A stretch of 64,000 nucleotides of DNA from Marinitoga sp. 1197 (GCF_001021165.1 NZ_AZAY01000015.1:33724-97723), one strand, 5' to 3'; counted from the stretch's first letter, positions 8,092 through 17,190 are shown. The notes: generated by a model from the letters alone, not told the origin. A program made the numbers and translations.

Positions 8092-9297
8092 ATGAGTATA
8101 AATGTGTATTCTGAAGTAAAGGATTTAAAAAGAGTACTTTTACACAGGCCAGGTCTTGAATTGGAAAATATGGAGCCAGATTTATTAGAAGAACTTTTGT
8201 TTGAGGATATACCGTATTTAAAAAAAGCGCAACAAGAGCATGATTATTTTGCAGAAATTCTCAGAACAAACGGAGTTCATGTTGAATATATTACAGATTT
8301 ATTGGCAACAGCTTTAAGTGAAGAAAATATAAAAAAAGAATTTGTAGATGAATATTTGTTTTTGAGCGAAGTAAAGAATGAATACATATTAGAAGCTTTG
8401 AAAGACTATTTATTGAGTTTTGATACAAAACAAATGATAAATAAAATTGTTAGTGGAATAAGGATAAATGAATTTAAATTAAGAAAAGAGAATTTTTCCA
8501 CAAAAGTAAGAATGAATAAGCAATTTTATTTATTGCCTCTTCCAAATCTTTATTTTCAAAGAGATCCAGTAGCTTTTGTTGGAAAAGGTATTGTTATAAA
8601 TAAGATGATGACAAAGGCAAGAAGAAGAGAGTCTTTATTTATGAAGTATGTTGTAAAATATAACAGAGATTTTAAATCCACACCTGTATATTATGATATG
8701 AACTATCATTTTGCTATAGAAGGTGGAGATGTTTTAGTTTTAACGGATAAAGTTTTGGCAATAGGTATTTCTCAAAGAACAGAACCAGAAGCAGTGGAAA
8801 TATTAGCCAAAAAACTTTTTTATGAAACTGATGAGAGTTTTGATACAATACTTGCAATAAATATTCCTAAAAAAAGAGCTTATATGCATCTTGATACTAT
8901 TTTTACAATGATAGATAATGATAAATTTTTGGCTCATTCAAAATTAGAATCCAGTTTATTAGTATATGTAATAAAAAAAGGAAAAGATGATTTGGAAGTT
9001 ATAGAGGAAAAAATGTCATTAGAAGAAATTTTGCAGAAATACATGAATAATGGGAAAATTAAAATATTAAAATGCGGAGGAGAAGATGAAATTGCTGCTA
9101 AAAGAGAGCAATGGAATGATGGTTCTAATGTTTTAGCCATAAAGCCCGGAGTCGTAATAGCATATGATAGAAATTATGTAACAAATACATTATTAAGAGA
9201 AAATGGAATTAATGTTATAGAAATTCCTTCAAGTGAATTATCAAGAGGTCGTGGAGGGCCTAGATGTATGTCCATGCCTATGAATAGAGGAAAATAA
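8092..9297 (+). CDS. arcA: arginine deiminase
   Basis: Hydrolyses L-arginine to citrulline and ammonia in the cytoplasm, the first step of the arginine deiminase pathway. The 401-residue length is typical. Family motifs are all present: LLHRPG near the N-terminus, FQRDPVAF, the substrate-binding EGGDVL, HLDTIFTMID, and the nucleophile Cys392 in GPRCMSMPM. The start has GGGGGT before the ATG. The antiporter gene follows 32 bases later, so arginine import and deimination are linked. The usual ornithine carbamoyltransferase and carbamate kinase genes are not in the window. Confidence 0.96.
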   Translation: MSINVYSEVKDLKRVLLHRPGLELENMEPDLLEELLFEDIPYLKKAQQEHDYFAEILRTNGVHVEYITDLLATALSEENIKKEFVDEYLFLSEVKNEYILEALKDYLLSFDTKQMINKIVSGIRINEFKLRKENFSTKVRMNKQFYLLPLPNLYFQRDPVAFVGKGIVINKMMTKARRRESLFMKYVVKYNRDFKSTPVYYDMNYHFAIEGGDVLVLTDKVLAIGISQRTEPEAVEILAKKLFYETDESFDTILAINIPKKRAYMHLDTIFTMIDNDKFLAHSKLESSLLVYVIKKGKDDLEVIEEKMSLEEILQKYMNNGKIKILKCGGEDEIAAKREQWNDGSNVLAIKPGVVIAYDRNYVTNTLLRENGINVIEIPSSELSRGRGGPRCMSMPMNRGK

Positions 9298-9329
9298 ACA
9301 ATAATATTTTAATAATAGGAGGTGTAGGT

Positions 9330-10739
9330 GTGGGAACAAATAAGGTTTTGGGTTTATTTGCGTTAACAATGATTGTTATTGGTTCTATGATTGGAGCTGG
9401 AATTTTTAATTCACCTGCTGATTTAGGTAGTGTAGCAAATCCAGGAGCTATTTTAATTGGTTGGTTGATAACAGGTTTTGGAGTATTTTCGCTTGCTATG
9501 GTTTTTCAGTTTTTGTCTTATAAAAAGCCGGAACTTGAGGGTGGAATTTATTCTTACGCCAAAGAGCAATTTGGTGAATTTGTAGGATTTAACTCTGCAT
9601 GGGGATATTGGTGGTCAGCATTACTGGGAAATATAGCTTTTTTTGCTGTTATAATGAAAATATTAAGTGGATACTTTCCGATTTTAGAAGAGAATAAACT
9701 TATTGCTTTGATTTTTTCAAGTATTATTTTATGGGTATATCATTTCTTAATTGTAAGTGGAATAAGAACTGCTGGAGTTACAAATGCGATTTTAACTATT
9801 TTAAAATTAATACCATTGTTTTTAGTAGCAATACTTTCAATATTTGCTTTTAATCCTGATCTTGTAAAAGATATATTCTTTTCAACAAAATTAGCAGCAA
9901 CAGGAGAGACTTCTTCAATATTTAGTCAAATAAATAATAGTTTTGGTACTATGTTATGGGCATTTATTGGGATTGAAGGTGCAGTTGTATTATCCAATAA
10001 GGCAAAATCACAAAAAGATGTTGGTAAGGCTACTGTAATAGGATTTCTTATTACTTTAGTAATATATATATCTGTTTCAGTAATTACAATGGGAGTTGTT
10101 CCTCCATCTGAATTAGTAAATTCAACATCACCACTTGGAACTGTTTTAAGTAAGATGATGGGTAAAACTGGTCAATATATACTTGATTTTGGATTCTTAT
10201 TCTCAGTATTTGGTGCGTTATTGAGCTGGTTGTTATTGACTGCTGAAATTCCATATATCGCTTCAGTTAAAGATAATGTATTCCCAAAAAGATTTGCTGA
10301 ACAAAATGAACACGCCACACCTGTATTTTCCTTAACTATAACCAATATAATTACTCAAATATTCTTATTATCCTTGTTGTCAGATACACTGCAAAATGTA
10401 TATAATACTATATTTTATATAGCAACTACGACAATATTATTACCATATTTATTTTCAGCAATTTTTGGAGTTAAAGTGGCAAGTGAAGAGCAAAGTGGAT
10501 TGTATAAATTTTTTGGTTGGATTGCGGTTATTTACACAGCGTGGGTAATATATGCAGTTGGATGGATATATATTATTACAGCATTGGTAATTTACTCATT
10601 TGGTATATTTGCTTATCCTATAGCAAAACGCGAAAAAGGGGAGCATTTAACAGGCACTCAAAAAATAATTTATTCTATTATGTGGATAATTTCTATTGTT
10701 GTTATAATTTTGGTTGTAACTGGAAAATTAACTGTTTAA
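9330..10739 (+). CDS. arcD: APC-family amino acid antiporter, probably arginine/ornithine (ArcD-like)
   Basis: An integral membrane transporter of 469 residues with about 12 hydrophobic segments. The first contains IGSMIGAGIFNSP, the substrate-binding glycine motif of the APC superfamily basic amino-acid/polyamine antiporter group. The start is a GTG preceded by AGGAGGTG. Placement directly after arginine deiminase argues for arginine/ornithine or arginine/citrulline exchange. Exact substrate choice cannot be told from sequence alone. Transcription ends at the strong hairpin at 10738-10768. Confidence 0.88.
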   Translation: MGTNKVLGLFALTMIVIGSMIGAGIFNSPADLGSVANPGAILIGWLITGFGVFSLAMVFQFLSYKKPELEGGIYSYAKEQFGEFVGFNSAWGYWWSALLGNIAFFAVIMKILSGYFPILEENKLIALIFSSIILWVYHFLIVSGIRTAGVTNAILTILKLIPLFLVAILSIFAFNPDLVKDIFFSTKLAATGETSSIFSQINNSFGTMLWAFIGIEGAVVLSNKAKSQKDVGKATVIGFLITLVIYISVSVITMGVVPPSELVNSTSPLGTVLSKMMGKTGQYILDFGFLFSVFGALLSWLLLTAEIPYIASVKDNVFPKRFAEQNEHATPVFSLTITNIITQIFLLSLLSDTLQNVYNTIFYIATTTILLPYLFSAIFGVKVASEEQSGLYKFFGWIAVIYTAWVIYAVGWIYIITALVIYSFGIFAYPIAKREKGEHLTGTQKIIYSIMWIISIVVIILVVTGKLTV

Positions 10740-10768
10740 AAAACACCCCGTTATGGGGTGTTTTTTTT
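10738..10768. terminator. bidirectional terminator between converging genes
   Basis: ACACCCC pairs with GGGGTGT, flanked by A and T runs so that it works on both strands. It serves the antiporter gene and the converging glycoside phosphorylase gene. Confidence 0.9.
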
Positions 10769-10777
10769 GAAGATGAG

Positions 10778-12460
10778 TTATTTTATCCATAATGTTTCAT
10801 AAGGTAATACTTCAATAATTAAATGCCCTGATTCAACATTAATCAACTTGTTTGATAATAAATCTTTTGGTTTTTCTGAATAAATATTTTTGACATTTAT
10901 AACGAATTTTTCATTTGATACATTTGTTATAACAAGTATCCTTTCATTTTCATATTCTCTGATGAAAGAAAAAATTCTATTGTCTAAAAACAAAATTTTC
11001 TGATTTCCTTTTGGGTTAAACGCTTTTTGGTTAATTCTTATTGATAGCATATTTTTCATGGAATTAAATATTTTATATCTAAATGATTTTTTATCAGTTA
11101 GTTCATTTTCAAGAGAATCAAAATTTAGTTTTTCTCTATTTATACTTCTATTTATACCAGTGATTTTAACGCCTTCATAGTAATTTCTTGACCCTAATAG
11201 ACTATGTATGTATATTCCAGGAACACCTTTCAATGAAGAAGCTATAGCATATGCAGAAACAAATTTTCTAATATTTAATTCCATATCCTCACTTTCTTCA
11301 TATAATGCATCAAAGTAATTTATATTTAATTCATATGGTGATTTGGAACCATCGGGATTACTTTTATATGAGACTAATCCATTATTTTTTAAAGTATGAG
11401 TTACCAAATAATCTATTTCTTCATCTTTTAATATACCTTTTGCTGGCATTAAACCTATTCCATCATGTGAAGCCAAAAAATTAAAAAATGTAGTTTTATC
11501 GCTTGGTGTTTCCAGTTTATCCGCCCAATGGGAAATATAATATGCATTTTTTGATAAAAAAGAGTGTAAAACAAGGGGGGGTAATGAAAAATTATAAACC
11601 ATTTGAGCTTCATTATATCCATTTCCAAAATACGAAATATTTTCTTTATGTGGAACGTTGGTCTCTGTTATTAAAATTACATTTTTAGCTGTAAGGTTGA
11701 GAATATCCCTGAACAGTTGAATCATTTTATGTGTTTGTTCTAGATGAATACATGATGTTCCGATTTCTTTCCACAAATATCCTATAGCGTCTAATCTTAT
11801 TAATTTAGCCCCTTTTTTAGCATAAAAGAGTAATATTTCAACAATTTCTAAAAATACATCTTTTGACTTATAATTTAAATCGATTTGATCTTCGCTAAAC
11901 GTAGTCCATATATGCTTTTTTCCATTAGATGTATCATATATATGTAGCAAAGGCAAAGCCCTAGGTCTTGTTACAATTTTTAGCTCTTCAACTGGAGTTT
12001 GTTCAATAAAATAATTTTTGTATTTTGGATTTCCTTTTAAATATTCTTTAAACCATTCACTTTCTTTAGAAATATGATTTATAACAGCATCAAACATTAA
12101 ATTATAATCTTTAGATAAAGATTCAATATCTTTCCATGTTCCTAAATTTGGATTAACCATTTTGTAATCTATTACGGAAAAACCATCATCGGATGAATAC
12201 GGGAAAAACGGGAGAATATGAACTGTATTTATAATACCCTTTACGTGTTTGTTCAAAAAATTATGGAGAGTTTGAAGAGTTTTTTCTCCTTTTTTTTGTA
12301 TGGAGTCGCCATATGTTATTAAAATAATATCCTTTTCTGTTAAATTAATATCTTCATCTGAAATTTTGTATTTTTTAATTAAATCCATTAATTTAATATA
12401 AATTTCGTTAGCTTCATCATGATATAAAAATTTTAGTTTATCTAGAATTTCTTGAGACAT
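10778..12460 (-). CDS. GH13_18 sucrose-phosphorylase-family enzyme, probably glucosylglycerate phosphorylase
   Basis: A cytoplasmic GH13 phosphorylase of 560 residues that splits a glucoside with phosphate to release glucose 1-phosphate. The nucleophile is Asp224 (LIRLDAIGYLWKE), the acid/base Glu266 and the stabiliser Asp333 (SHDGIG). The acid/base motif reads TETNVPH, as in E. coli YcjM-type glucosylglycerate phosphorylases, rather than the EIHSYY-like motif of true sucrose phosphorylases. This supports 2-O-glucosylglycerate as substrate, by analogy. The ATG at 12460 has GAGGTG six bases upstream. It is the last gene of the sugar operon. Confidence 0.85.
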   Translation of the reverse strand: MSQEILDKLKFLYHDEANEIYIKLMDLIKKYKISDEDINLTEKDIILITYGDSIQKKGEKTLQTLHNFLNKHVKGIINTVHILPFFPYSSDDGFSVIDYKMVNPNLGTWKDIESLSKDYNLMFDAVINHISKESEWFKEYLKGNPKYKNYFIEQTPVEELKIVTRPRALPLLHIYDTSNGKKHIWTTFSEDQIDLNYKSKDVFLEIVEILLFYAKKGAKLIRLDAIGYLWKEIGTSCIHLEQTHKMIQLFRDILNLTAKNVILITETNVPHKENISYFGNGYNEAQMVYNFSLPPLVLHSFLSKNAYYISHWADKLETPSDKTTFFNFLASHDGIGLMPAKGILKDEEIDYLVTHTLKNNGLVSYKSNPDGSKSPYELNINYFDALYEESEDMELNIRKFVSAYAIASSLKGVPGIYIHSLLGSRNYYEGVKITGINRSINREKLNFDSLENELTDKKSFRYKIFNSMKNMLSIRINQKAFNPKGNQKILFLDNRIFSFIREYENERILVITNVSNEKFVINVKNIYSEKPKDLLSNKLINVESGHLIIEVLPYETLWIK

Positions 12461-12475
12461 ATTAAACACCTCGAT

Positions 12476-13282
12476 TTAGAATTTCTTTGGTTTTATAACG
12501 TTTTTTAATTTATTAAAATGTTCATCATTGAATTTTTTTGAAATAACTATATTGTATAGTAATTCAACGATATACATTTCTCCAATTCTGTCATGTGTGA
12601 ACTCATTTTCTGAAGGATCACTTGGTGTTGTATAAATAACTTCATGAACTACGGTGCTTAGTGGAGAGTCAACACCTGATGTTATTGCGACTGTATAAGC
12701 TCCAGCATCTTTAGCAATTTGAGTGGATTTGAAAACATCTCTTATATATCCTGAATGACTGATAGAAATAACCATGTCATTATTGGTTAGGTTTGCACCA
12801 ACAATAACTTGCATATGAGGGTCAGAATATGCAGTTGCAGCTAAACCGAGAGCAGCAAATTTCAAAGAACTATCCAGCGCAACAGGAAATGATCTCCCAA
12901 CAGCAAAGAAGATTAGCTTTTTTGAGTTTAGAATTTTATCAGCCACTTTTTCAAGTAAGGTTTTGTTTAGATTTTTATATACAGTATTTAAGCTATTACA
13001 TATTTTATTATGGAATTCTGAAAATAAATCTTTTTTATCATTAATGTTTATGGAGGGTTCTGATAATTCTTTTGCAAGTGCAATTTTAAAGTTTTGATAT
13101 CCTGTAAAACCTAATTTTTTTATTACTCTATATACGGTAGTTTCACTAACTTCAGACCAATTGGCTAATTCTGTTATGCTGTAATGAATAACATCTGGAG
13201 CCCTTTCTATAATATAATCAGCCACCTTCCTTTCTCTTTTAGTCAGAGAATTATATATTCCTTTTATCTTGTTAATTATCAT
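12476..13282 (-). CDS. RpiR/MurR-family transcriptional regulator
   Basis: A 268-residue regulator with an N-terminal helix-turn-helix (about residues 1-75, ELANWSEVSETTVYRVIKKL). A C-terminal SIS sugar-phosphate-binding domain follows at about residues 110-250 (FFAVGRSFPVALDSSLKF, ISHSGYIRDVF). Such proteins respond to phosphorylated sugars. It lies inside the sugar transport operon it presumably controls, between the permeases and the phosphorylase. The inverted repeats around 16511-16568 are the obvious candidate operator. The start has GAGGTG upstream. Confidence 0.92.
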   Translation of the reverse strand: MIINKIKGIYNSLTKRERKVADYIIERAPDVIHYSITELANWSEVSETTVYRVIKKLGFTGYQNFKIALAKELSEPSININDKKDLFSEFHNKICNSLNTVYKNLNKTLLEKVADKILNSKKLIFFAVGRSFPVALDSSLKFAALGLAATAYSDPHMQVIVGANLTNNDMVISISHSGYIRDVFKSTQIAKDAGAYTVAITSGVDSPLSTVVHEVIYTTPSDPSENEFTHDRIGEMYIVELLYNIVISKKFNDEHFNKLKNVIKPKKF

Positions 13283-13306
13283 AAAATCACCTCTCGATTT
13301 GGGGAT

Positions 13307-14278
13307 TTATTCTTTTACTCCCCCTGCGGTTAATCCACCTGTCAAATATTTTTCCATCATCATAAACATTACCACTACTGGAACTGCTGTAACAACAGAT
13401 GCAGCCATCATTTTTGCCCATATGGCGTGTTCTGAATTGAAAATTTCATTTAATCCCAGAGGTAATGTATAAAATTCTGGGAATGGTCTTACAAAGATGG
13501 AAGCAAATAAAAATTCATTCCATGCTATCATAAAAGCGTAAATATATACAGTAATAATTGCAGGTAAAGATAGAGGAATAATTATTTTTGTAATAACTCC
13601 CATTCTTGTTGAACCATCTATAATAGCAGCTTCCTCAATTGATCTTGGAATGGTTCTAAAATAATTTCCAAGCATATACAGAGAAACTGGTATAGTTTGA
13701 ACAATGTATATAACAAATAACGCAAAAGCAGATGATAGTCCAGAAGAAGTTAGACCTATTTTAACAAAGATTTGATAAAGTGGGACTGCTAATATTGTAC
13801 CACCAAAAAGATAAACAATCAATACACCTCTTTGAATAGTTCCTCTACCTTTAAAGTCTATTCTACTAAAAGCATAGGCGCCAAATACGGAAAGTATTAA
13901 GCTCACCAGAGCACTTAATCCAGCTAGTACTAAACTGTTTCTAAAAAAACGTAAAAATGGGAAAGACTCTTTTTTTCTTTGCGCTTCAATTTGAGCTAAA
14001 ACAGCTTCCTGCTGTTCCTTAGGCAGGGTTTTAATTATTTCCAGTAATTGTTGTTGTTCGTTGCTTAATTCTTCACGAAGTGATTTTTTAAATCCTAAAA
14101 GAATTGCATATGTATCTAGTGTAGGTCTCTTAGGAATTATTCCAGGTTCAAACGCATCAGTATCATGTCTGAAAGAAACAGAGACCATCCAAACAAAGGG
14201 ATAAGTTATAAAAATTACCAGGATTATTATTGAGAGCCAGAATCCGAATATTTTTAAAGGATTTTTTCTTTTTACCAT
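13307..14278 (-). CDS. ABC sugar transporter permease, MalG-like, with an extra charged insertion
   Basis: Inner-membrane permease of a CUT1-type sugar importer. The EAA loop reads EEAAIIDGSTRMGVITKIIIPLSLP, and the protein ends with a conserved GLTAGGVKE tail. It has 323 residues, about 40 more than usual. An extra segment at residues 62-106 rich in Glu, Gln and Lys sits between the first and second membrane helices, on the outer face by topology. It overlaps the partner permease gene by seven bases. No ATPase subunit is encoded in the operon, so a shared MsmK-like ATPase elsewhere is expected. Confidence 0.92.
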   Translation of the reverse strand: MVKRKNPLKIFGFWLSIIILVIFITYPFVWMVSVSFRHDTDAFEPGIIPKRPTLDTYAILLGFKKSLREELSNEQQQLLEIIKTLPKEQQEAVLAQIEAQRKKESFPFLRFFRNSLVLAGLSALVSLILSVFGAYAFSRIDFKGRGTIQRGVLIVYLFGGTILAVPLYQIFVKIGLTSSGLSSAFALFVIYIVQTIPVSLYMLGNYFRTIPRSIEEAAIIDGSTRMGVITKIIIPLSLPAIITVYIYAFMIAWNEFLFASIFVRPFPEFYTLPLGLNEIFNSEHAIWAKMMAASVVTAVPVVVMFMMMEKYLTGGLTAGGVKE

Positions 14279-15138
14279 TTTAACACCTTCTTTACATATA
14301 ACCCTATTAATGAAATCATAATAATAAATAATATTGTTGCGATTGCCGCTGCAATACCTTGTTCAGGTATTCCAGAAAAGGCTTTTTCGTAGATATATAT
14401 TGGCAAAGTATTAGCGAATTTAGACATAAGATATACTTCGTCAAATTTATAAAAATTCCATATACCTCTCAGTAGAGCAACGGAAGCGATAACAAAATAT
14501 AATTCTGGTAATGTAATATAAAGGAATTTTTGCCAATCGCTTGCTCCATCTATTTCTGCTGCTTCATAATAGTCCGATGGAATAGATTGTAATCTTGAAA
14601 GAAGCATTAAATAAACAAAAGGAAAATTACGCCATATATTAAAGATAGAAACAACCCAGAAAGCGTTATTTGGGTTATTTACAAAATCATTTCCAGGATT
14701 CATTCCGAAATTAGCTAAAAATTGCATTAAAGGTCCATCTATGGGAAGGAATATATATTTCCATGCAAAAACTATGGCAATTAAAGGGGTTACATATGGT
14801 AATAATATTAAAGCTCTTACTATATTTCTTCCTGGAAACTCTCTATTCATAAGTAAAGCTACACCTAAACCAACTAAGATGCTTCCAATAACGGTTGTTA
14901 AAGTAAATAGAATAGTAATTCCAAAAGATTTCCAGAATGAACTGTCAAATAATATTTCTTTATAATTTTGCAGTCCAACAAATTTATTTGGAGTATCAGA
15001 AATAGATACCTCGAAAAAACTTAAATATATATTATAAAATACAGGATATAGTATTAATAAAGAAATCAAAATAACTGTTGGCAATACCAATTTCCAACCA
15101 AATCTCGCATCTTTTTCACGCAAAGATAAAACCGCCAT
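14272..15138 (-). CDS. ABC sugar transporter permease, MalF/UgpA-like
   Basis: The second membrane subunit of the same CUT1 importer, 288 residues with six hydrophobic segments. The EAA loop is YEAAEIDGASDWQKFLYITLPEL, the contact site for the ATPase. AAGGAGG precedes the ATG. It is separated from the binding-protein gene upstream by an intrinsic terminator, which should lower its expression relative to the binding protein. With the MalG-like subunit it forms the translocation pore. Confidence 0.94.
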   Translation of the reverse strand: MAVLSLREKDARFGWKLVLPTVILISLLILYPVFYNIYLSFFEVSISDTPNKFVGLQNYKEILFDSSFWKSFGITILFTLTTVIGSILVGLGVALLMNREFPGRNIVRALILLPYVTPLIAIVFAWKYIFLPIDGPLMQFLANFGMNPGNDFVNNPNNAFWVVSIFNIWRNFPFVYLMLLSRLQSIPSDYYEAAEIDGASDWQKFLYITLPELYFVIASVALLRGIWNFYKFDEVYLMSKFANTLPIYIYEKAFSGIPEQGIAAAIATILFIIMISLIGLYVKKVLKW

Positions 15139-15155
15139 CTTTGAACCTCCTTTTT

Positions 15156-15184
15156 AAAAAAAGGGGGAATACTTCCCCCTTTTA
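15156..15184 (-). terminator. internal attenuating terminator after the binding-protein gene
   Basis: The minus-strand RNA forms a GGGGGAA/UUCCCCC stem followed by a U run, between binding-protein and permease genes of one operon. This is the usual way to make more binding protein than permease. Confidence 0.8.
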
Positions 15185-15217
15185 TGAAAAAGACTTAAAA
15201 TATTAATTGATACAAAA

Positions 15218-16498
15218 TTATTTACCCAGAACTTTTTCTGCTTCTTTTTGAGCCCACATTGCAGTTTGTTGTGGTGTCCAATCATTAGCAAACATATAAT
15301 TAATAGCCTTACCTATAACGAAATTAGCGCTTAATTTACTCATATCTGTTATAACTTTTCCATTTATAAATTCAAATCTTTCTACAGAATCCAATGCAGC
15401 TATAATTTCAGCAATTTTAGCCTTTCCGTATCTTTCTAATACAGGATTATCTAAGAAAGCATCACTTTCTGCAACAGATTTTCTTGTAGGATTCATTCCA
15501 CCTGGTGCCATATGTACCCAATAAACATAATTCTTATCTGACATTAAGAATTTAATAAATTTTTCAACTTCATCTTTATTTGCATTTTTTGTAACTCCAA
15601 GAGCAACAACCTGTCCATAAGATGTAGGTCTTGTGTTTATCATCTTATTTGCAAATCCAGTGTTTTTAACTAATTGTGGATTGAATTTGTTTATTCTTCC
15701 TTTTTGTACTTCTTCAACTGCAATATCATCCATAATATATGTTGAATAGAATATCATGGCAGTTTCTCCATTTAGATAACCTTTTAATGCATCTAAAACA
15801 GTCGTAAAACCAGGTTTTGAATATTTGCCTAATTCTTTGTAGAAACGAAATGCTTCAACCATTTCAGGAGTATTAAATGTTATATTTCCATTTTCATCAA
15901 TAGGCCTTGCACCGTTTGCTAATGCAACCTCAGTAAATACCTGTTCGGCATATGCATCAGCTTTTTTAGGTAAAATTATACCATATACACCTTTTTGAGG
16001 ATTGTTTAAAACTTTTGCAGCTAAAGCTATATTATACCAAGTTATAGGATCCCCTAAATCTTGTGAAACAAACATATCTTTTCTATACCATATTCCTTGA
16101 ACCCATGCATGGAAAGGAATTGCATAAAATTTATCTTTTCCGTTACTCAATAATTTTGCAGCACCACTATAAATATCACCGAAATCATTAATTATTTTTG
16201 TTGATAAATCTTCATCTAAGAAATTTTGTGATCCTAACAAAATCATTGGTTCAATTCCAGATTCTAATACATCTGGTAAAGTTCCGGCATTTTTTGCAAT
16301 TGGTATTTGTTTTAATAAATCATTTTCTTCTACAGGAACAACTTCTACATCAATACCCGTTTGAGCTTTGAAAATAGTTGCCAATGCTCTGATTCTTTGC
16401 ATTCTGTTCGATTCAACCTCAGTTGTCCAGAATGTAATTTTTGCAAAAATAGAAGTTACCAACAATACGGCTAACATTAATACAATAATCTTTTTCAT
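15218..16498 (-). CDS. ABC sugar-binding protein
   Basis: Extracytoplasmic solute-binding protein (426 residues, SBP_bac_1/family 1) that delivers the sugar to the two permeases encoded next. A signal peptide at residues 1-19 ends in IFA. The mature part begins with the typical KITFWTTEVES and has the KAQTGIDVEVVPVEENDLLKQ segment of this family. GGGGGTATTGGC precedes the ATG. The substrate is inferred from the operon's phosphorylase to be glucosylglycerate or a related glucoside. This is not visible in the protein itself. Confidence 0.93.
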   Translation of the reverse strand: MKKIIVLMLAVLLVTSIFAKITFWTTEVESNRMQRIRALATIFKAQTGIDVEVVPVEENDLLKQIPIAKNAGTLPDVLESGIEPMILLGSQNFLDEDLSTKIINDFGDIYSGAAKLLSNGKDKFYAIPFHAWVQGIWYRKDMFVSQDLGDPITWYNIALAAKVLNNPQKGVYGIILPKKADAYAEQVFTEVALANGARPIDENGNITFNTPEMVEAFRFYKELGKYSKPGFTTVLDALKGYLNGETAMIFYSTYIMDDIAVEEVQKGRINKFNPQLVKNTGFANKMINTRPTSYGQVVALGVTKNANKDEVEKFIKFLMSDKNYVYWVHMAPGGMNPTRKSVAESDAFLDNPVLERYGKAKIAEIIAALDSVERFEFINGKVITDMSKLSANFVIGKAINYMFANDWTPQQTAMWAQKEAEKVLGK

Positions 16499-16536
16499 GC
16501 CAATACCCCCTTATAAAGAATTATTTTTTTAAAAAA

Positions 16537-16568
16537 ATAATTATAAAGAAAATTTTCTTTATAATTAT
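16537..16568. promoter_or_regulatory. 32-bp perfect palindrome, likely RpiR operator
   Basis: A perfect palindrome centred on GAAAATTTTC. It contains TTATAAAGAA (16541-16550) and its reverse complement (16555-16564). A third, direct copy of TTATAAAGAA lies at 16511-16520. It overlaps the -10 box and start point of the operon promoter, an ideal repressor position. Confidence 0.65.
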
Positions 16569-16592
16569 ACAATAAAAAAAATTTTTTATCAA
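16564..16592 (-). promoter_or_regulatory. promoter of the sugar transport operon
   Basis: On the minus strand a TTGATA (16592-16587) is followed after exactly 17 bases by TATAAT (16569-16564), about 65 bases before the binding-protein start codon. Confidence 0.8.
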
Positions 16593-16701
16593 TCGAAAAA
16601 AAAGCGGTTAATAATGATAAGAATAAATTTAAGCAGATTAAAGTCTATTAATGAAATATTTCTAAATTTTTTAAAATAAAAGAAGGTATATAATAAATTT
16701 A

Positions 16702-16710
16702 TGGTATAAT
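16702..16710 (+). promoter_or_regulatory. extended -10 promoter of the RidA gene
   Basis: TGGTATAAT, a TG-extended -10 element, lies 35 bases before the GTG start. No good -35 box is visible. Confidence 0.55.
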
Positions 16711-16744
16711 TATTTTGAAAAATTAAATCGAAGGGGGGATTAAA

Positions 16745-17119
16745 GTGGAATTATTAAATCCAAAAAATGCTCCAAAGGCTGTTGGGCCATATTCTACTGC
16801 TGTAAAGAGTAATGGCTTTATTTTTGTATCAGGTCAATTACCTATTATTCCAGAAACTGGTGAATTTATACAGAGAGATATAAAAAAAGCCACCAGAGTT
16901 ATATTAACTAATATAAAAAATATTCTGGAAGAAACTGGAAGCAGTCTTAATAAAGTGGTTAAGGTGAATGCCTATATGACAGATTTATCGAAGTTTAGTG
17001 ACTTTAATGAAGTTTATGCTGAAATTTTTGAGGGACATAAACCAGCAAGAGCAGCTGTTCAGGTTGCTGCTTTGCCAAAAGGTGCAGATATAGAAATAGA
17101 AGTTATAGCAGAAGAATAG
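16745..17119 (+). CDS. ridA: RidA-family 2-iminobutanoate/2-iminopropanoate deaminase
   Basis: A small cytoplasmic trimeric enzyme that hydrolyses reactive enamine/imine intermediates made by PLP-dependent dehydratases. All 124 residues match the family: APKAVGPYSTAV at the N-terminus, VSGQLPI, and the catalytic arginine in the HKPARAAVQVAALPKGADIEIE motif near the C-terminus. The start is GTG after AGGGGGG. It stands alone and ends at a strong palindrome. Confidence 0.95.
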   Translation: MELLNPKNAPKAVGPYSTAVKSNGFIFVSGQLPIIPETGEFIQRDIKKATRVILTNIKNILEETGSSLNKVVKVNAYMTDLSKFSDFNEVYAEIFEGHKPARAAVQVAALPKGADIEIEVIAEE

Positions 17120-17144
17120 TCAAACGGATATCCGTTTGACTATT
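17115..17144. terminator. 30-bp perfect palindrome after the RidA gene
   Basis: A perfect palindrome (AATAGTCAAACGG and its complement around a central ATAT) directly follows the RidA stop codon and is itself followed by T-rich sequence. It probably acts as a terminator. Confidence 0.65.
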
Positions 17145-17190
17145 AATTTTATTATGGTATATAAATTTTTGAGCAGCATTATGATTAATA

